A stretch of DNA of 64,000 nucleotides from Physcomitrium patens (taxonomy: Eukaryota; Streptophyta; Bryopsida; Funariales; Funariaceae): positions 11,780,627-11,844,626 of the forward strand of contig NC_037257.1 of the NCBI RefSeq assembly GCF_000002425.4, read 5' to 3'. The notes under the pieces were generated by a model. That model worked only from the letters and a program-made list of their open reading frames with translations. It was not told the origin of the DNA and did not search any database. The translations under genes and the position numbers were made by a program. Of the stretch, positions 11,399-23,907 are shown in pieces (the first letter of the stretch is position 1; every line of letters starts with the position of its first letter).

Positions 11399-14300
11399 AG
11401 TAGCCGTTAGATATTCTACAACTCTATTTAGTCCTGTTGAATGAAAAAATCTCTACAATGAGATGACATGTACACGCAAAGAAGCATGCGCTTCGTTTAC
11501 TTTAACATTCTAAATGCTAAATTAACTGCATTATACGAAGAATCAATTCCCACTTGCTGAACTTCAGGGTCGAATTGCGCCAACCAGTGATCATCGTGTA
11601 GTAGAAAACATTGTCTCTCTGTTACATGCTTTCGGTATTCAACGAGTCACTACTTCGAGCATTGAGTACTTGTTGTTACCTTCGTGATGTCTGTTTCTGA
11701 CATTTCATGCGACCCTCCACCTCGCAAGAACTTGTATTTCAAGAACCGAAACACCATATTACATTCTTAACCACCTCCTCTATGGCTCTGACCGAAGAAA
11801 AGGGTAGGGGTAGGGGAAATCAGTTCCAGCTTTCAATGAAGATGAACCACGCCCAATTCCAGGACTCGGCTGCGTATTTGATTACAGACTAGTTCCGACA
11901 GACCGTTCTTTCCGACCAAACTACCTTCTAGATTAACTCAAAACATTCTCTAAAATTCCTCAGAACCTTGGAGTAGTTTCTAAAAAAAATGTCACCAAAG
12001 CATCGAGCAGGCGGCGTTCATCTTCCAAAATTACAACAATCCCACTTGTCGATCTTGTCACAAGAAAACCCCCTGTACCGAAATCTCTCCAACAGTTCTC
12101 GTACCAGCCTCTTCCAACGGAATCTCTGGTACGAGAAGCCATCTTAAACAGACATCCCTAAGCCACCAATCAACACAGAAACCTCAAAACATCAGTCTCT
12201 GTACAGACGGCTCGCTTCCAAGACTAGCTCCACCAGCCATCCTCCACAACTCCTCCGCTCCACTTCAGAGATCTAAGCCACGTCCATTACGCGTTAATGT
12301 ACCGTAACTACGCCATAACCCAGAATATCTATCCCAAAATACTCCACCCCAACTACCTCTCCTCGATCGACAATCACGGGCACAAATCGAATCCTCCCGC
12401 CCAGTTTTGGAGACGCGACGCTCCATGACAAGAGGTACGCGTGAGCTGTGGGGATCGAGCCGCAATTGGAGGCGCAAAAAAACGTTTATGAAGTCGACAT
12501 TAATAAGATACCCGCACAATAGTTGTGCAAGTTTACGGTGAGATTGCAGGGCGAGGCGATCCGCTACCGACGGGGCGTGATTCCCGGCGCGTGAAAAGAG
12601 GAGCCAGGAAGAACAAGTCAACCGCCGTTACAGGCTGGAATCAGCATCGACGACAATGGTAATGGACACGGGACCACAGCCATGCAGGATGGCAGGGACG
12701 CCACGGAGACCTCTTCCAAGCAGCTTCCGAAAATCCGGGTTGACATTTGTGCACAACCTCAATTCAACCTAAAAAACGCCTCATATTGTAAAACAGCAAA
12801 ACCCAGGGCTTTTTCTGAAAAGAAAACACAGCACATCCCGCCATAGTTTTCACTTAGATTCAATTCTCCCGCACCCAACTCCGATTTTCTTACTTAAAAA
12901 ACAGTTTCGTCGATTGATACTTTCCGTCAAATCTAATACCCAGTAACTGTAATGTTGTGGCCTTCTGTAACTTTGTTCTCACTTGACATACGCAGCAGTT
13001 TTCAACCTTCAGATTCCTCGACGTGATTCCATGTGGCTGGAGGGCGACATTTGAGTCAGGATAATCGATTCAGTAGAAACCAATGGGAGCCTGCCATCTT
13101 GCCAAGTCAAGAAAGGTCATGAAGACGTGAAACAAGCGGGATTGTCCGCACCGACAAAGTCCGCTGGACCGGCCGTGCTTGGAGCGACATCGCACTCTCC
13201 ACGCCCTCTCAGTATTCACCGACAAAGCTACTTCGTCGAAGCCTTCGTGCCATAATTGCCTGTCTCCTTGCGATTCATGGCCAAAAACGCATTGTCTGCA
13301 TGCCACCACAGCTTGAAACCTACCAGTGATGGTGGCAAATGCAGGTTTCCGTGTCCGCAGATGAATGGTGTTTGATTCGTGGTCGCAAGCATTTCAGTGC
13401 AACTACTGTTTCATGATTCTACAACAGCCAATTCTCGGGATCCACTGTTTCCTATCACCAAATTCCTGCAAATTTGTCAAGCTCACAATGGTTTTCAGTT
13501 CGATGCAAAAGCTAAATCCCCGCAACTCCGATCTCGATGAGCGATTAGGACTTAGGATTTCAATCCTAAACCCTCAGCTTAAATCTCTACCGTCTCGAGG
13601 ACAGTTGGTTGTGAGATTTCCAAGCTTGGGTTTCGGAAATGGATTGAGTGCATCAAATACTTTCTGATCTAATGCTCCCACACCATAAATGTGACACGTA
13701 TAAAAAAACATGGAGAATATTGGTTCTTGGCTAAGATTTTGTTGATGTTGTGCATTGGTTGGGAGGACATAGCCAATGATGAGTATGAAGAAGAATAAGA
13801 GCTTGCCAAAGAATTCAACAATAATTTTAATGATGAGGTATTTCATTGCATTTTATTGCTTCTTTTAATTTTGATATTTATTGCAATTGCAGGTTTGGTT
13901 TTGTTCCAAGGTGTAACATGACAATTTATTTTGTTGATGCATCAATGTACTTTAATTTTGAGAGCAATTGTGTATAATTATTAGATGTGAGGCTGTAAAC
14001 AACACAAGTATGTGTTTTGTATATGTGTTTTGTGTATGGCTTTGGAATTATACTTCCATTGCTTCAAAATGTATTAGTTGGATTCAATTCTTTTAGAAGA
14101 TTCATAAATATTGGTTTATTCCTACAAGAAGACAAATTTGATAATGAAGAAAGAGGAGAGATTCTCTTACATCAACAATTGGCCAAAGTTCCAAGAAAGA
14201 AAATGGTGAAATTCAAGAAGACAATAAGCTTTTGCAAAAGTTTATCTAAACTTCTATAAGTGTAAGACAAGTCAAAAAAGACACACAACATGCAATACAA

Positions 14301-14526
14301 TAGGTAGTCTTGATGGTATACTACTTTGCACTATTTGAAAGTGTATCTAATAATCAATATAAAAAAGTGCATGCTTTTACATTTTCTTTGAAATAACAAC
14401 TTTGCAATTTTTATTTTATGAAGTTGGTTACATGTAGTCATTAATTTCTAACAAACCAATCAAGTTTTTTGAAAGAGTTTTTTTTATATTCTTAAAGTAA
14501 AATCTTAAGTCAACTACCAATATGTA
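11399..14526. other. Upstream region of the RING gene and spacer; no gene recognised
   Basis: About 11399-13700 has balanced composition and probably includes promoter and 5' leader of the minus-strand RING gene. Short open frames at 12265-12621 (-) and 13365-13667 (+) have no recognisable domain or splice-supported extension. From about 13700 the sequence turns AT-rich. Confidence 0.4.
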
Positions 14527-14988
14527 TTATAAATCATTCTTCATTGAACCAAGGCAAGAACAAGCTTCCAACATCAAAAGATGGAATTAAGATATGAGAC
14601 ACAAATTTTGTGAAGATAAACCAAGCAACATTGTTTGATCTAATCTTGGTAAGAAATAGGATGTTGGTTTACATATGAAATGTTGATGCATAAAAGCATT
14701 GGGTTGTACAAAGTGTGGAGGGGAGAGAGAAGAAAAAGGGAAGGAGAGCAAGAAGTGAGGTGGAAGGTGACGATGAAGAGAATTTGTACTAATGGGAAAG
14801 AATGGAGTAATGAAAAAGCAACAAACTATTTGAACATCAAAAATTTGTTGTACTTGACATATCAAACTATGGTAGACATAATAAAATTAAAGACACCAAA
14901 AGAGGAAATCTTGAAGACGTTCAATATGAAGAATGACTTTATTTTGGAAGAAGAGGAAGGGCAGAAGGAGAACCAATGGATATTTGAG
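14527..14988 (+). pseudogene. Broken SKP1-like gene (SCF adaptor), C-terminal half
   Basis: SKP1 bridges cullin and F-box proteins in SCF ubiquitin ligases. Bases 14604-14648 read FVKINQATLFDLIL, the SKP1 FVKVDQATLFDLIL segment. A GTAAGA donor-like site follows at 14649. Homology resumes at 14818 with [20 protein letters not shown] and continues through [17 protein letters not shown] to ENQWIFE at 14988. Before the first segment, a weak match to the linker region is broken by TGA at 14595-14597 where SKP1 has Trp. The normal stop after the terminal Phe-Glu is lost, so the frame runs on to 15051. The N-terminal BTB/POZ half was not found. The remnant intron indicates origin by DNA duplication, not retroposition. 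Confidence 0.75.
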
Positions 14989-15435
14989 TGGGATATTATC
15001 GAATTCTTTTTCATTACAAGAATGTTTGTGGCTTCAACCTTTGTCAAATAATAAGTATAATTTATTTATTTATTTTATCTTCATTCATGTGTGAATATTA
15101 CTAAAAATACATGTAAATAAGATTGACATAATGATGTTTTTTTTTTATATATAATGTTGTAGATGTGATTAAAAGAATGTTCCAAAAAGAGGTTGAAAAT
15201 GACTTTGAATCCTCAAAAAATAGTGACCTATGTTTTGCATATTGGTATGATCAAGTCTATTTTCATTATGTTGATGAAGTTCTAAGTGGTAGTAGTTGTG
15301 TGTTGATTTGGTTGATATAAAAATTAAATATATTGACTAAGTATCATTAAAACATTTGAAATTGTTAGAACAATTACGTAGTTTGGTGTTTTTGAAAATT
15401 AAATTTTTATAGCTTTTTTGTGGCTAACAATATGG

Positions 15436-15437
<2 letters not shown>

Positions 15438-15475
<38 letters not shown>
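15438..15475. repeat. (TA)n microsatellite
   Basis: About 19 TA units without interruption. Confidence 0.95.
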
Positions 15476-15479
<4 letters not shown>

Positions 15480-15833
15480 CTAATATATGAATTTTTAAAG
15501 TAAATTGGATTAATTAGAATCATTAAAAGTATTTTTTTCAACATTAAGATTTAACTTATGATTTAAAAGTAATCAAGGAACATAATATAAATAATAATAT
15601 AAGTAAATTTTGTCAATAAAAATCTTAAAAAAAATAATTTAAAAAACTATATCATGAATTTATAATTAATAATATAATTTCTTTTAACAAATATAAATAA
15701 GACAAATGTAAAAGAAACTTAAAATTGAAATTTGAATTTTTGGAAAATTAATTTTTAATTTTTTTGTGTTTATAAATGTCCTCTATGTCTATTCATATAG
15801 TTTTCTTTCCACTAATTAATATCATTTTTTGTA

Positions 15834-15861
<28 letters not shown>
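15834..15861. repeat. (TA)n microsatellite
   Basis: Uninterrupted TA tract after a short AAT lead. Confidence 0.9.
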
Positions 15862-15865
<4 letters not shown>

Positions 15866-16281
15866 TGTTAAAATAATTATAAAATTTTAATTGATCAATT
15901 TTAACTTACGATTTAATTAAGTAATTAAATTTTAGTAAAAGAGTACCTATCAATTAGTTTTTGGAAAAAAATTATAAAAAGACAACCACACTTTATATAA
16001 AAAAGCATCAACTAAGTAATTTATTCTTCTACTCATTTAATTCTCTTATCCTCTCTGTCTTTTTTCTTTCTCTATCCCTCTCATCAAATATGTACATTTA
16101 TATATGTACTTGGATTGTGTAAGTAATTTCCTTTTTCATTATTAAAAATCAATAAAATAATTTTATCATTAGATATTAAATTTTATTAATTATGCACAAT
16201 AGAATAGAATTTGTTCTTAGCATTTTCATTAACTATTAGAGATTATTAGTTTTTGGAGGATTTATAATTGGAGGGGGAGGT

Positions 16282-16355
16282 AATTGTGTGTGTGTGTGTA
16301 TGTATATATATATATATATATATATGCACAAACACACACACACACACACACTAAT
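16282..16355. repeat. Compound GT-TA-CA inverted microsatellite
   Basis: A (GT)n tract passes into (TA)n and then (CA)n, flanked by AATT on the left and TAATT on the right. The GT and CA arms are complementary and the TA centre is self-complementary, so the block could fold into a cruciform. Confidence 0.9.
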
Positions 16356-17805
16356 TGTAAATTAAAATATATTAAATATATATAAAATGCATCAAATAAA
16401 GCAAAAACGGCATCTACAAAATCATTAAAAGTTTGAAAAAAAAAAAACAAATAAACAAACAAAGTTGTATGAATTTGATTTGCGCGTATTCTAAAAGTTG
16501 TTGCAATCTTATTGCCACTATATTTCATTAAGCTAAACATCTCTTCTTCTTCAATTTTTCATATTGATTGTTTCTACAATGTCTTTTTTGTTATGAATAC
16601 AAAAAAAATATAAATAAACATAAATAAAAACTTTCTTCAAATCTTATTCTTATTGGTTTTTAAATCTAAAGAAGAGAAAAGTGGCCAAGATATTCTTTAT
16701 ATCATAAATTTAGTTATTAATTATTAACTATATTCTTTAAAAAATAATTTTGAATAATTTGATTTTTGAAACTCATTAGTTACAATCAAATATTTTGTTA
16801 TCAACTGTAATATAATAAGTATATGCCAAATATGAAATTTTATCAAAACTAATCATCCCATTTACAAAATCACTGTTATAATATTTACTTCAATAAATTT
16901 AAATCTGAACATATTTGTAAGCCACGTTCTCATATTTTTTAAAATTTTGAAGTTATTAGTTTGATTTAGTAGCAATGCTAGAGACTTATAGTTGGAATTT
17001 TGATTCCTAAAAAATCACGTTGTAAATAAAGAACTACCATAATTAACCAACAATAAAAATTTAAAGATATTTTCGATTTTAACAAATTAAAAATAAGGAT
17101 TGACATATATCAGAATATATAAAGATCTTTAAAAAATGACTAATCATTTAATATTGAATTCATAAGTTCTAAAAAAGTAAGGACTAAGTATTAAAAAACG
17201 ACTTTTTAATAAAAATCAAGCCATTTTCAGTAAATAAATTTCAATTTCTAATTAAATATTTCTTGTAAAATTTTTCACCCCAATATACTGAAATCATATT
17301 TTACCGTAAATATAAAACATAATTGTAATATATTACCCTGATCTAAAACTTCTTGAATAAAACGAAATGTAATGTACTAAAAACGTAGTTGAACCCAAAA
17401 TGGACCACTTCCAAGAATTGTATTAAATTTTGATTTTTAGTAATTTATAACAGATGTGTAGTTTCAAAAACACAATTAGATAATATAAATGTAGAAAGAA
17501 AAAATGAATGAAACACGTTTTAACAAAATTTGTGAATTGTAGATTGATTTAACTAAATTCATAAATATATACTATTTAAGTATCTAATCTGATAGAATAA
17601 CTTATGGTAGACTTTAAACCCAATCATTTTGTTAATAATTTTTTTGCATTTATGTCAAGATTTAATGAAACGTTCACTCAATTACTATTAAAAATGACAT
17701 AATAGAAAAATAAATATAACACTATTAAAAAGGAAAATAAGAAAGAAAAGGACAAAAAATAACATTAATTACAATAACTATTCAACATGTATTCTTCCAA
17801 ATCTC

Positions 17806-17809
<4 letters not shown>

Positions 17810-17843
<34 letters not shown>
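17810..17843. repeat. Poly(T) tract of 34
   Basis: 34 consecutive T residues. It could be the reversed poly(A) tail of an old retroposon, but no body was recognised to its left. Confidence 0.9.
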
Positions 17844-17845
<2 letters not shown>

Positions 17846-18656
17846 CTTGATTATTTTAACATATACCATTACCCATTCTAAAATTCTTCATTGTAGTTAT
17901 AAATTTTGGTTAGTTAAAAAGATATTTATATTATTCACATCTTAATCCCGATACAATTTCTACACATATAAAATAAGTGCAAAGTCAACTTAAATAAATA
18001 TCTTCATTTTTTAACAAATACTTTAAACTATATAAAGAATAATGTGTTTTTAGTACAAACAATTAGTTTTATTGGACCTACATACTCAGCACTACAAATG
18101 TCTAAGTTTCAGTGTAATATCATCACATCTTACAATCTAATTATAATTGAATGTACCATCATTCAACATATAATTACATTTAAAAAGAATTGAATTTTAA
18201 ATTATTAGTCTAAAGTCAAATTTTATGTCAATAAAATAATATGTTTATATCCTTATCATAATAATATTTGATGTTTATTAAATACAAGGTACTGCTATGT
18301 AAATATGGTTATGCTATTGACCCAAAAATTTAAAAATGTCAGCAATAAAGACATTCTAATATTAGCCACACATACATTATTCTATTTTTTAAAAAGATAA
18401 ACAGAACTACGTTATTATTGTAAGATTCCATGCACAACGATAATTATATGTAGTATCTACTACATTTTGTTTTGACAATTTCATTGCACATGAACTCTTT
18501 ATAAAATATTACTCAGTATAATATTAACAACAACAACAACAACAATCATAATAATAATAATAATAATAAGAATAAGAAGAAAAAAATTCACTTGTATTGT
18601 TAAAGGTATATACTTTTAACATACACCCCAACACACATACGCTCTTGAAACTCTTG

Positions 18657-18660
<4 letters not shown>

Positions 18661-18686
<26 letters not shown>
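18661..18686. repeat. (TA)n microsatellite
   Basis: About 13 TA units ending in TGTGTGTA. Confidence 0.9.
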
Positions 18687-18692
<6 letters not shown>

Positions 18693-19215
18693 ATAATGAA
18701 TGTGTATGAGTGTTACCAGGGAGGAACAGAAAAGGAAAAGACAAACAAACAAAGAAGACAATACATTCTTGCAAGAGGAAGATTTCAACATGAATATCCT
18801 AGATCAGACAGGAAAAAATATAAAAAAAAAAAAATCCTACAGACTAATCTATATCATGGCCCCATCTATTCACAGATCGCATAAAACGAACACAAATTCC
18901 ATGTCATTGAAACAGTCGCTCAATAATGATTTTTCTAGGGACACATTCAACAAAGAAACCCAATCACAACTGCCACAAAATCTAATGCATGGGCATGGGG
19001 GATACAAGGGCAGATGCAGCAGGGGCCACGGCGGCCATACGAAGCCTGCCACACATTCATCAGCTGGGGCCATGGCCGACGAAGCGGGGGAGCTCGCCAC
19101 GCGCTGCGACGCTGAGTGGTGGGGACTCGCAGCGGCCTTGGCCCTCCACGCGGCGGCGCTGCCACTCCCGTCGCAGCAGCAGCCTTACTTGCGATGCCTT
19201 CCGTCCTTCCTGCCA

Positions 19216-19238
19216 CCCACCCACCCACCCACCCACCC
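19216..19238 (-). promoter_or_regulatory. Potential G-quadruplex upstream of SnRK2
   Basis: Six CCC runs separated by single A residues on the plus strand, so the minus strand has six GGG runs with 1-nt T loops, about the most stable parallel G-quadruplex design. It lies about 465 bp before the SnRK2 start, in a GC-rich promoter or leader segment (about 19000-19700). The motif is seen directly; any regulatory role is inference. Confidence 0.55.
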
Positions 19239-19701
19239 AGCGTGCGAGCGAGGAAGGGAGCGAGTGAGGGATCACACCTCCAACTTCCACGAATTCTTCT
19301 GCTGGTTTCCTCCCCACCTGCATATCATTCCCTTCCTCACTCGCTGCTTGCGTACCTGCTTCCTGCGTTGCTTTCCTTCCGCCCCCATTTCCGTGCCACC
19401 CTACCACCAGAGGACGTCCCTACGTGCACTCGCGGGCTGCCTGGCTCTCTCTTTCCTCTCCTTTTCTCACCCACTTGGACTGGAAGTTACTACTCATAGT
19501 TGGCTACTAGTGTGTGAGATTCGGATCGTCGTGTTTGCTGTGGTAGGTTGGGTTGGTTGAGTGATAATCGGGGGCTTTCGTCGTGTGTTGGAGCACCTGA
19601 GATTTTATAGCTGTGTGTGTTGCCTGTCTGGTGTTGTGGGGGTTTGTGGTGGGGGCGTCAGTCGGCGTTGACGTTCGGATTGAGGTAGACGGGGGCTAGC
19701 A

Positions 19702-20491
19702 ATGGACCAACTGGACATTCCGAGCATGCACGATCACGACTGGTACGAGCTCGTGAAGGACATTGGGTCGGGTAATTTCGGGGTCGCCAGGCTCATGCGC
19801 GACAAGAGGACGCGGGAGTTGGTTGCGGTGAAGTACATCGAGCGTGGGGAGAAGGTGCATGGGTTAGTTTTGTGTTTTTGTTTGGGGATGTTTCTGTTTA
19901 TCACAGGTGTCGTGTGTCGTGTACACGGGGTGGGAAGCCTCGTGTGCGTGGTATGTAGGTAGGTGGTATTGAGGTCTAATCTGAGGGCTTGACTTGGACA
20001 TGGTAAGTGGTGTGAGAATTTGAATTTTGCAAAGGGTGCTGATGTGGAATGGTGCGATTATTTTTGCAGATTGACGAAAATGTCCAGCGGGAGATCATCA
20101 ACCATCGATCGTTGCGGCATCCCAACATAGTGCGATTTCAGGAGGTGATCATTCTAGACTTTTTGATTTTTTATTATTATTAATTTTTTTTTCCCTGAAC
20201 TTGTAGACCCTGGGTGTGTGGATGAACTTTCTGGATTGACATTACTGGAAGATATTGGACATTTAGGAGTACTAAAGCTTGTACTTGAACTATTTCAGAT
20301 CATGTTGACTCCAACCCACTTGGCCATTGTGATGGAATATGCTGCTGGTGGAGAGCTGTTTGAGCGAATTTGTAAAGCAGTCCGGTTCAGTGAAGATGAG
20401 GTATTGGAATCATCATTTTGTTGACTCTGCCTGAATTCTTGGTTCTCTTTGTGCAAGGTATAACACTTGCTTACCTTTTGTGTTGCAGGCC

Positions 20492-20525
<34 letters not shown>

Positions 20526-21891
20526 GCTACTGTCACTCCATGGTAATTGTTCTGAACCCTGACGCGCGTGGTTTTCCTATCAGCATTGAAGTTTTCTGGA
20601 TTTGTACAGTGCTTCCTTATGACCTGACTACAATTTTTCTGGTAACATTTTAGCAAATTTGTCACCGTGATTTGAAATTGGAGAACACATTGCTGGATGG
20701 AAGTCCTGCACCTAGACTGAAAATCTGTGATTTTGGATATTCAAAGGTAAGCTTCTCGTCTGTTTGTTTGTTTGTTTTTTGATTGTTCCGCTGAGATAGC
20801 TCAATGAAGTAGTCAACTTTCACAACTGATGAGAGCACATCACAGGTTGTACGAATTTTCTATCTTTGATGGTTTTCTGTTTATTGCAGTCGTCTTTGTT
20901 GCACTCGCAACCGAAGTCGACTGTGGGAACACCTGCCTACATTGCTCCAGAGGTCCTGCAAAAGAAAGAGTACGATGGCAAGGTACGTGGTTTGCACAAG
21001 GGTTTTTGACCGCAAGGATTGGGGTTTCGCTTCATGATGTCTTTCTACTGAATCAAGTGTGTTAGTGTTTACTAAAGTTCAAGGCACCTTATCGGGGAAC
21101 TGAAGGAACCCACTTGCTTCGAGATGCAGATTGCGGATGTGTGGTCGTGCGGTGTGACCTTGTACGTCATGTTGGTGGGAGCATACCCATTCGAGGATCC
21201 CTATGACCCAAGGAATTTCAGGAAAACCATTGGAGTGAGTTCGCATAAGTTTTGATGGTAACATTTGGTGTTTCGTGGTTTAACCGATTCATTCATTCAC
21301 AGCAACTCACGGATTGTTGAAACTGTGTTTGGCTTGGTTTGCAGCGTATCTTGAGCGTGCAGTACTCTGTCCCCGATTACGTTCACATTTCCCCGGAGTG
21401 CAAGCATTTGCTCTCTAGGATTTTCGTTTCTAACCCAGCCAAGGTACAACTAGACAGCAGTGATGCTAGTGGGTTGTGTATTTCGAGCCTTCCATTTAAT
21501 TGTCAACTTCATTTTGGATCATCTTCTCCATTTTCTTGCTCTATTTGAATTTCGGAATTGAAGAGCACAAGAATCTCTCCACGGAGAAGAGGGCTGATTT
21601 ATGTTTGTCTGTTCCCAGAGAATCAACATTCAAGAAATCAAGAATCACGAATGGTTTTTGAAAAATTTACCAACGGATCTGGTCGACCTTGCTGACAGGA
21701 GTTACGGTTTTGAGGACCCAAACCATCCCACACAAAGCATCGAAGAGATCATGCAAATTATTAGCGAGGCTAGGGAGCCAGAAGCAAGTACAGGAGGAAA
21801 TTATTTTGGTGATGTAATGGATGACATGGACGTGGAGAATGACTTGGACCCTGATTACGACAGCAGTGGAGAGTTTGTGTGTGCAATGTAG
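19702..21891 (+). CDS. SnRK2: SnRK2 protein kinase, subclass III (OST1-like)
   Basis: Ser/Thr kinase of ABA and osmotic-stress signalling, normally held off by PP2C phosphatases. Nine exons: 19702-19854, 20070-20144, 20299-20400, 20489-20542, 20654-20746, 20890-20982, 21130-21234, 21345-21443, 21619-21891; all phase 0; 348 residues, the family's usual length. Visible: Gly loop GSGNFG (22-27), Lys44 in VAVKYIERG, catalytic Asp134 in [11 protein letters not shown] at 154-156, activation loop [18 protein letters not shown] with Ser169 at the position phosphorylated in OST1. The C-terminus has the SnRK2 box ([28 protein letters not shown]) and an Asp-rich tail ([13 protein letters not shown]), the PP2C/ABA-responsive domain II of subclass III. 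A small oddity is ICKAVRF where relatives usually have ICNAGRF. A short GC-rich first exon follows a GC-rich leader. Confidence 0.95.
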
Positions 21892-23318
21892 AATGGTAGG
21901 TAGGATGAGGTAATAGGTTGTCATGCACAATTGTATCAGACAATAGGAGGTGAAACGGTAGTGTATGTAAAATTGGATGGTGTAGTTAAAATGGAATGGT
22001 TTCACTTCATTTCTGTAGATAGTTTTGCTGCACCAGCTCTTTGAGTTTCCAGGAAGTGAATCAGAGAACCAAGCGATGGCTACTGTGCGTATCGGGTCGA
22101 CTTCAACAATGTTATTGGAGATGCATTACGCAATGCACAATCATCTGTTCGAAGGTGATTGACTTGCATGACGAAGATGTTTGGATGTTGTGGAGCTTGG
22201 GGATATTGGAGAAGTCGTGGCTCCATTGTAGTAATGGAGGATCTAGTGAACCTGAAGGGTGGAAGGGTGATGTTGTCAGATGCAGCTAAGGACTCTATGC
22301 TTGTATAGGATCTTTTGGATTTGGGCTACCTTGTGCACTTTGTATTCGACTTATAACCTTTGAGGTAGTAGTGTAGGTGGAACCTGGTGTTTTTTTTGTG
22401 AGCCCAATGTAGTAAAGATTATTGGCTCAGATGAACTGAGCTTACATTCTAGCTGTATATTTGTTGTATTGGGTGGGAGTCACAGGTTATGGGAGTTGGA
22501 ACTGTTTTAAGGAACGCTGGAGGAGTTTGTGTTATGGAAAAATAATAGAGTTATTTGCAAGTGAAAGTTGTCCGTGACATGGTCCATGAATGGGGTCTGT
22601 TGGGAAGTTGAAATAGGTGGGCCCTGGCCGGACCGGTAAGGTTCATTCTCCAAGGAAATGGAGATGAAAAGTCAGAACAGCAGTTGCCTGCATCGTCATG
22701 CGGCACAAGATGCAGCTATCCAGGACCAAGTAGATCAAGTTTGTTCACCTCAGTTTGGAGGAAGAATGAGGTGCCAATCTCGTTGAGTTGGGACTCATTC
22801 GTGTTGTAGAGCTACGTGATCGAGTCAGATTTTGCGCTGTTCAAGCCTTTTGATGTTTTGATGGAGGGCTTGAAATCTTCTGTAATTTCTACTGGCTCTC
22901 GGATGTCAAGTTCAAATTTTAGACCACAGAGAGTGCAGAGTTTCGGTGCTGCTGCAAGTGGTGTCGTGAAGGGCTCGCTGCAGCAGTGGTTATTGCTCTG
23001 TCCACATTAGGCCAATGATTTCTTACTAAATTCATTATTAAATATCTGCTTTACAATAGACAATGCTTCCTCCCAAGGTTGCAGAATTCGGTAACTATTA
23101 GCTGGAAGTTATCAATTGGTATTCAATCGCTGCAACCCAGTGGTTGTCTCATTCCATGAATATTTATACTTGGTCTCAAATCCAAAATAATTCCTGTATT
23201 TCCCTTCATAATTGTTTTGCATGATCAAGATGAACTTTCCAAAAGTTAAGGGACTTAAATCCAGTAGCCCTATGGTTTGTGAAACATCGCACTTCAATGT
23301 GGCATATTTTTAGAAATA

Positions 23319-23353
<35 letters not shown>

Positions 23354-23863
23354 GCAATACCTTGATGCTCTATGTCAAACAGATTATATTTTTAGTTCTC
23401 ATTTACATGCATTATCACAAAAATGAATAAAAAAATTAAAAAAGTAATGAATAGGATTTCTTTTTCTATTCCTTTTTCTTTTCTTCTTATCATATGTTCA
23501 TTTTAACAGAATTTTACATGTCAAATGTATTGAAAGGCAACAAGGAAATATTTAAATTTATAATTAAGTAAAAATCCATGTATGAAGATGTCTTGGAAAA
23601 TTTAGAGTCAGAAACAAAATAAAATGTGCCAAGTTCCAATTAATACCTATAATTTAAAGTTGGGATATATCTTTCAGAGAACTTTTATTAATGGTTGTAA
23701 GTTTGCATCTTAGATTTAAAATAAATGATTCTCTTAACTTGAAATAAAAAAATAAAAGGTTTAAAAGAAAAAAACAAAAATCTTTTTTTTAGGTACATAT
23801 TACATAATTATAATTTTTTTCTAAAAAAATGAATAAAAATAAATGCTACATTTTTTTTAAATG

Positions 23864-23907
<44 letters not shown>

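Larger units (their letters stand above)
15052..18596. other. AT-rich spacer with microsatellites
   Basis: Roughly 3.5 kb of very AT-rich DNA. A short open stretch (about 15164-15318) has no recognisable family. Otherwise only simple repeats are seen, listed separately. Confidence 0.6.

Noticed and set aside
13365..13667. 100-codon plus frame as a gene
   Set aside because: No recognisable domain, no splice context, and it runs into AT-rich spacer.
16262..16540. 92-codon minus frame
   Set aside because: Its C-terminal half is translated microsatellite.
19000..19560. Frames of 90-286 codons before the SnRK2 gene
   Set aside because: Low-complexity Pro/Arg/His-rich readings of the GC-rich leader, no conserved content and overlapping in several frames.
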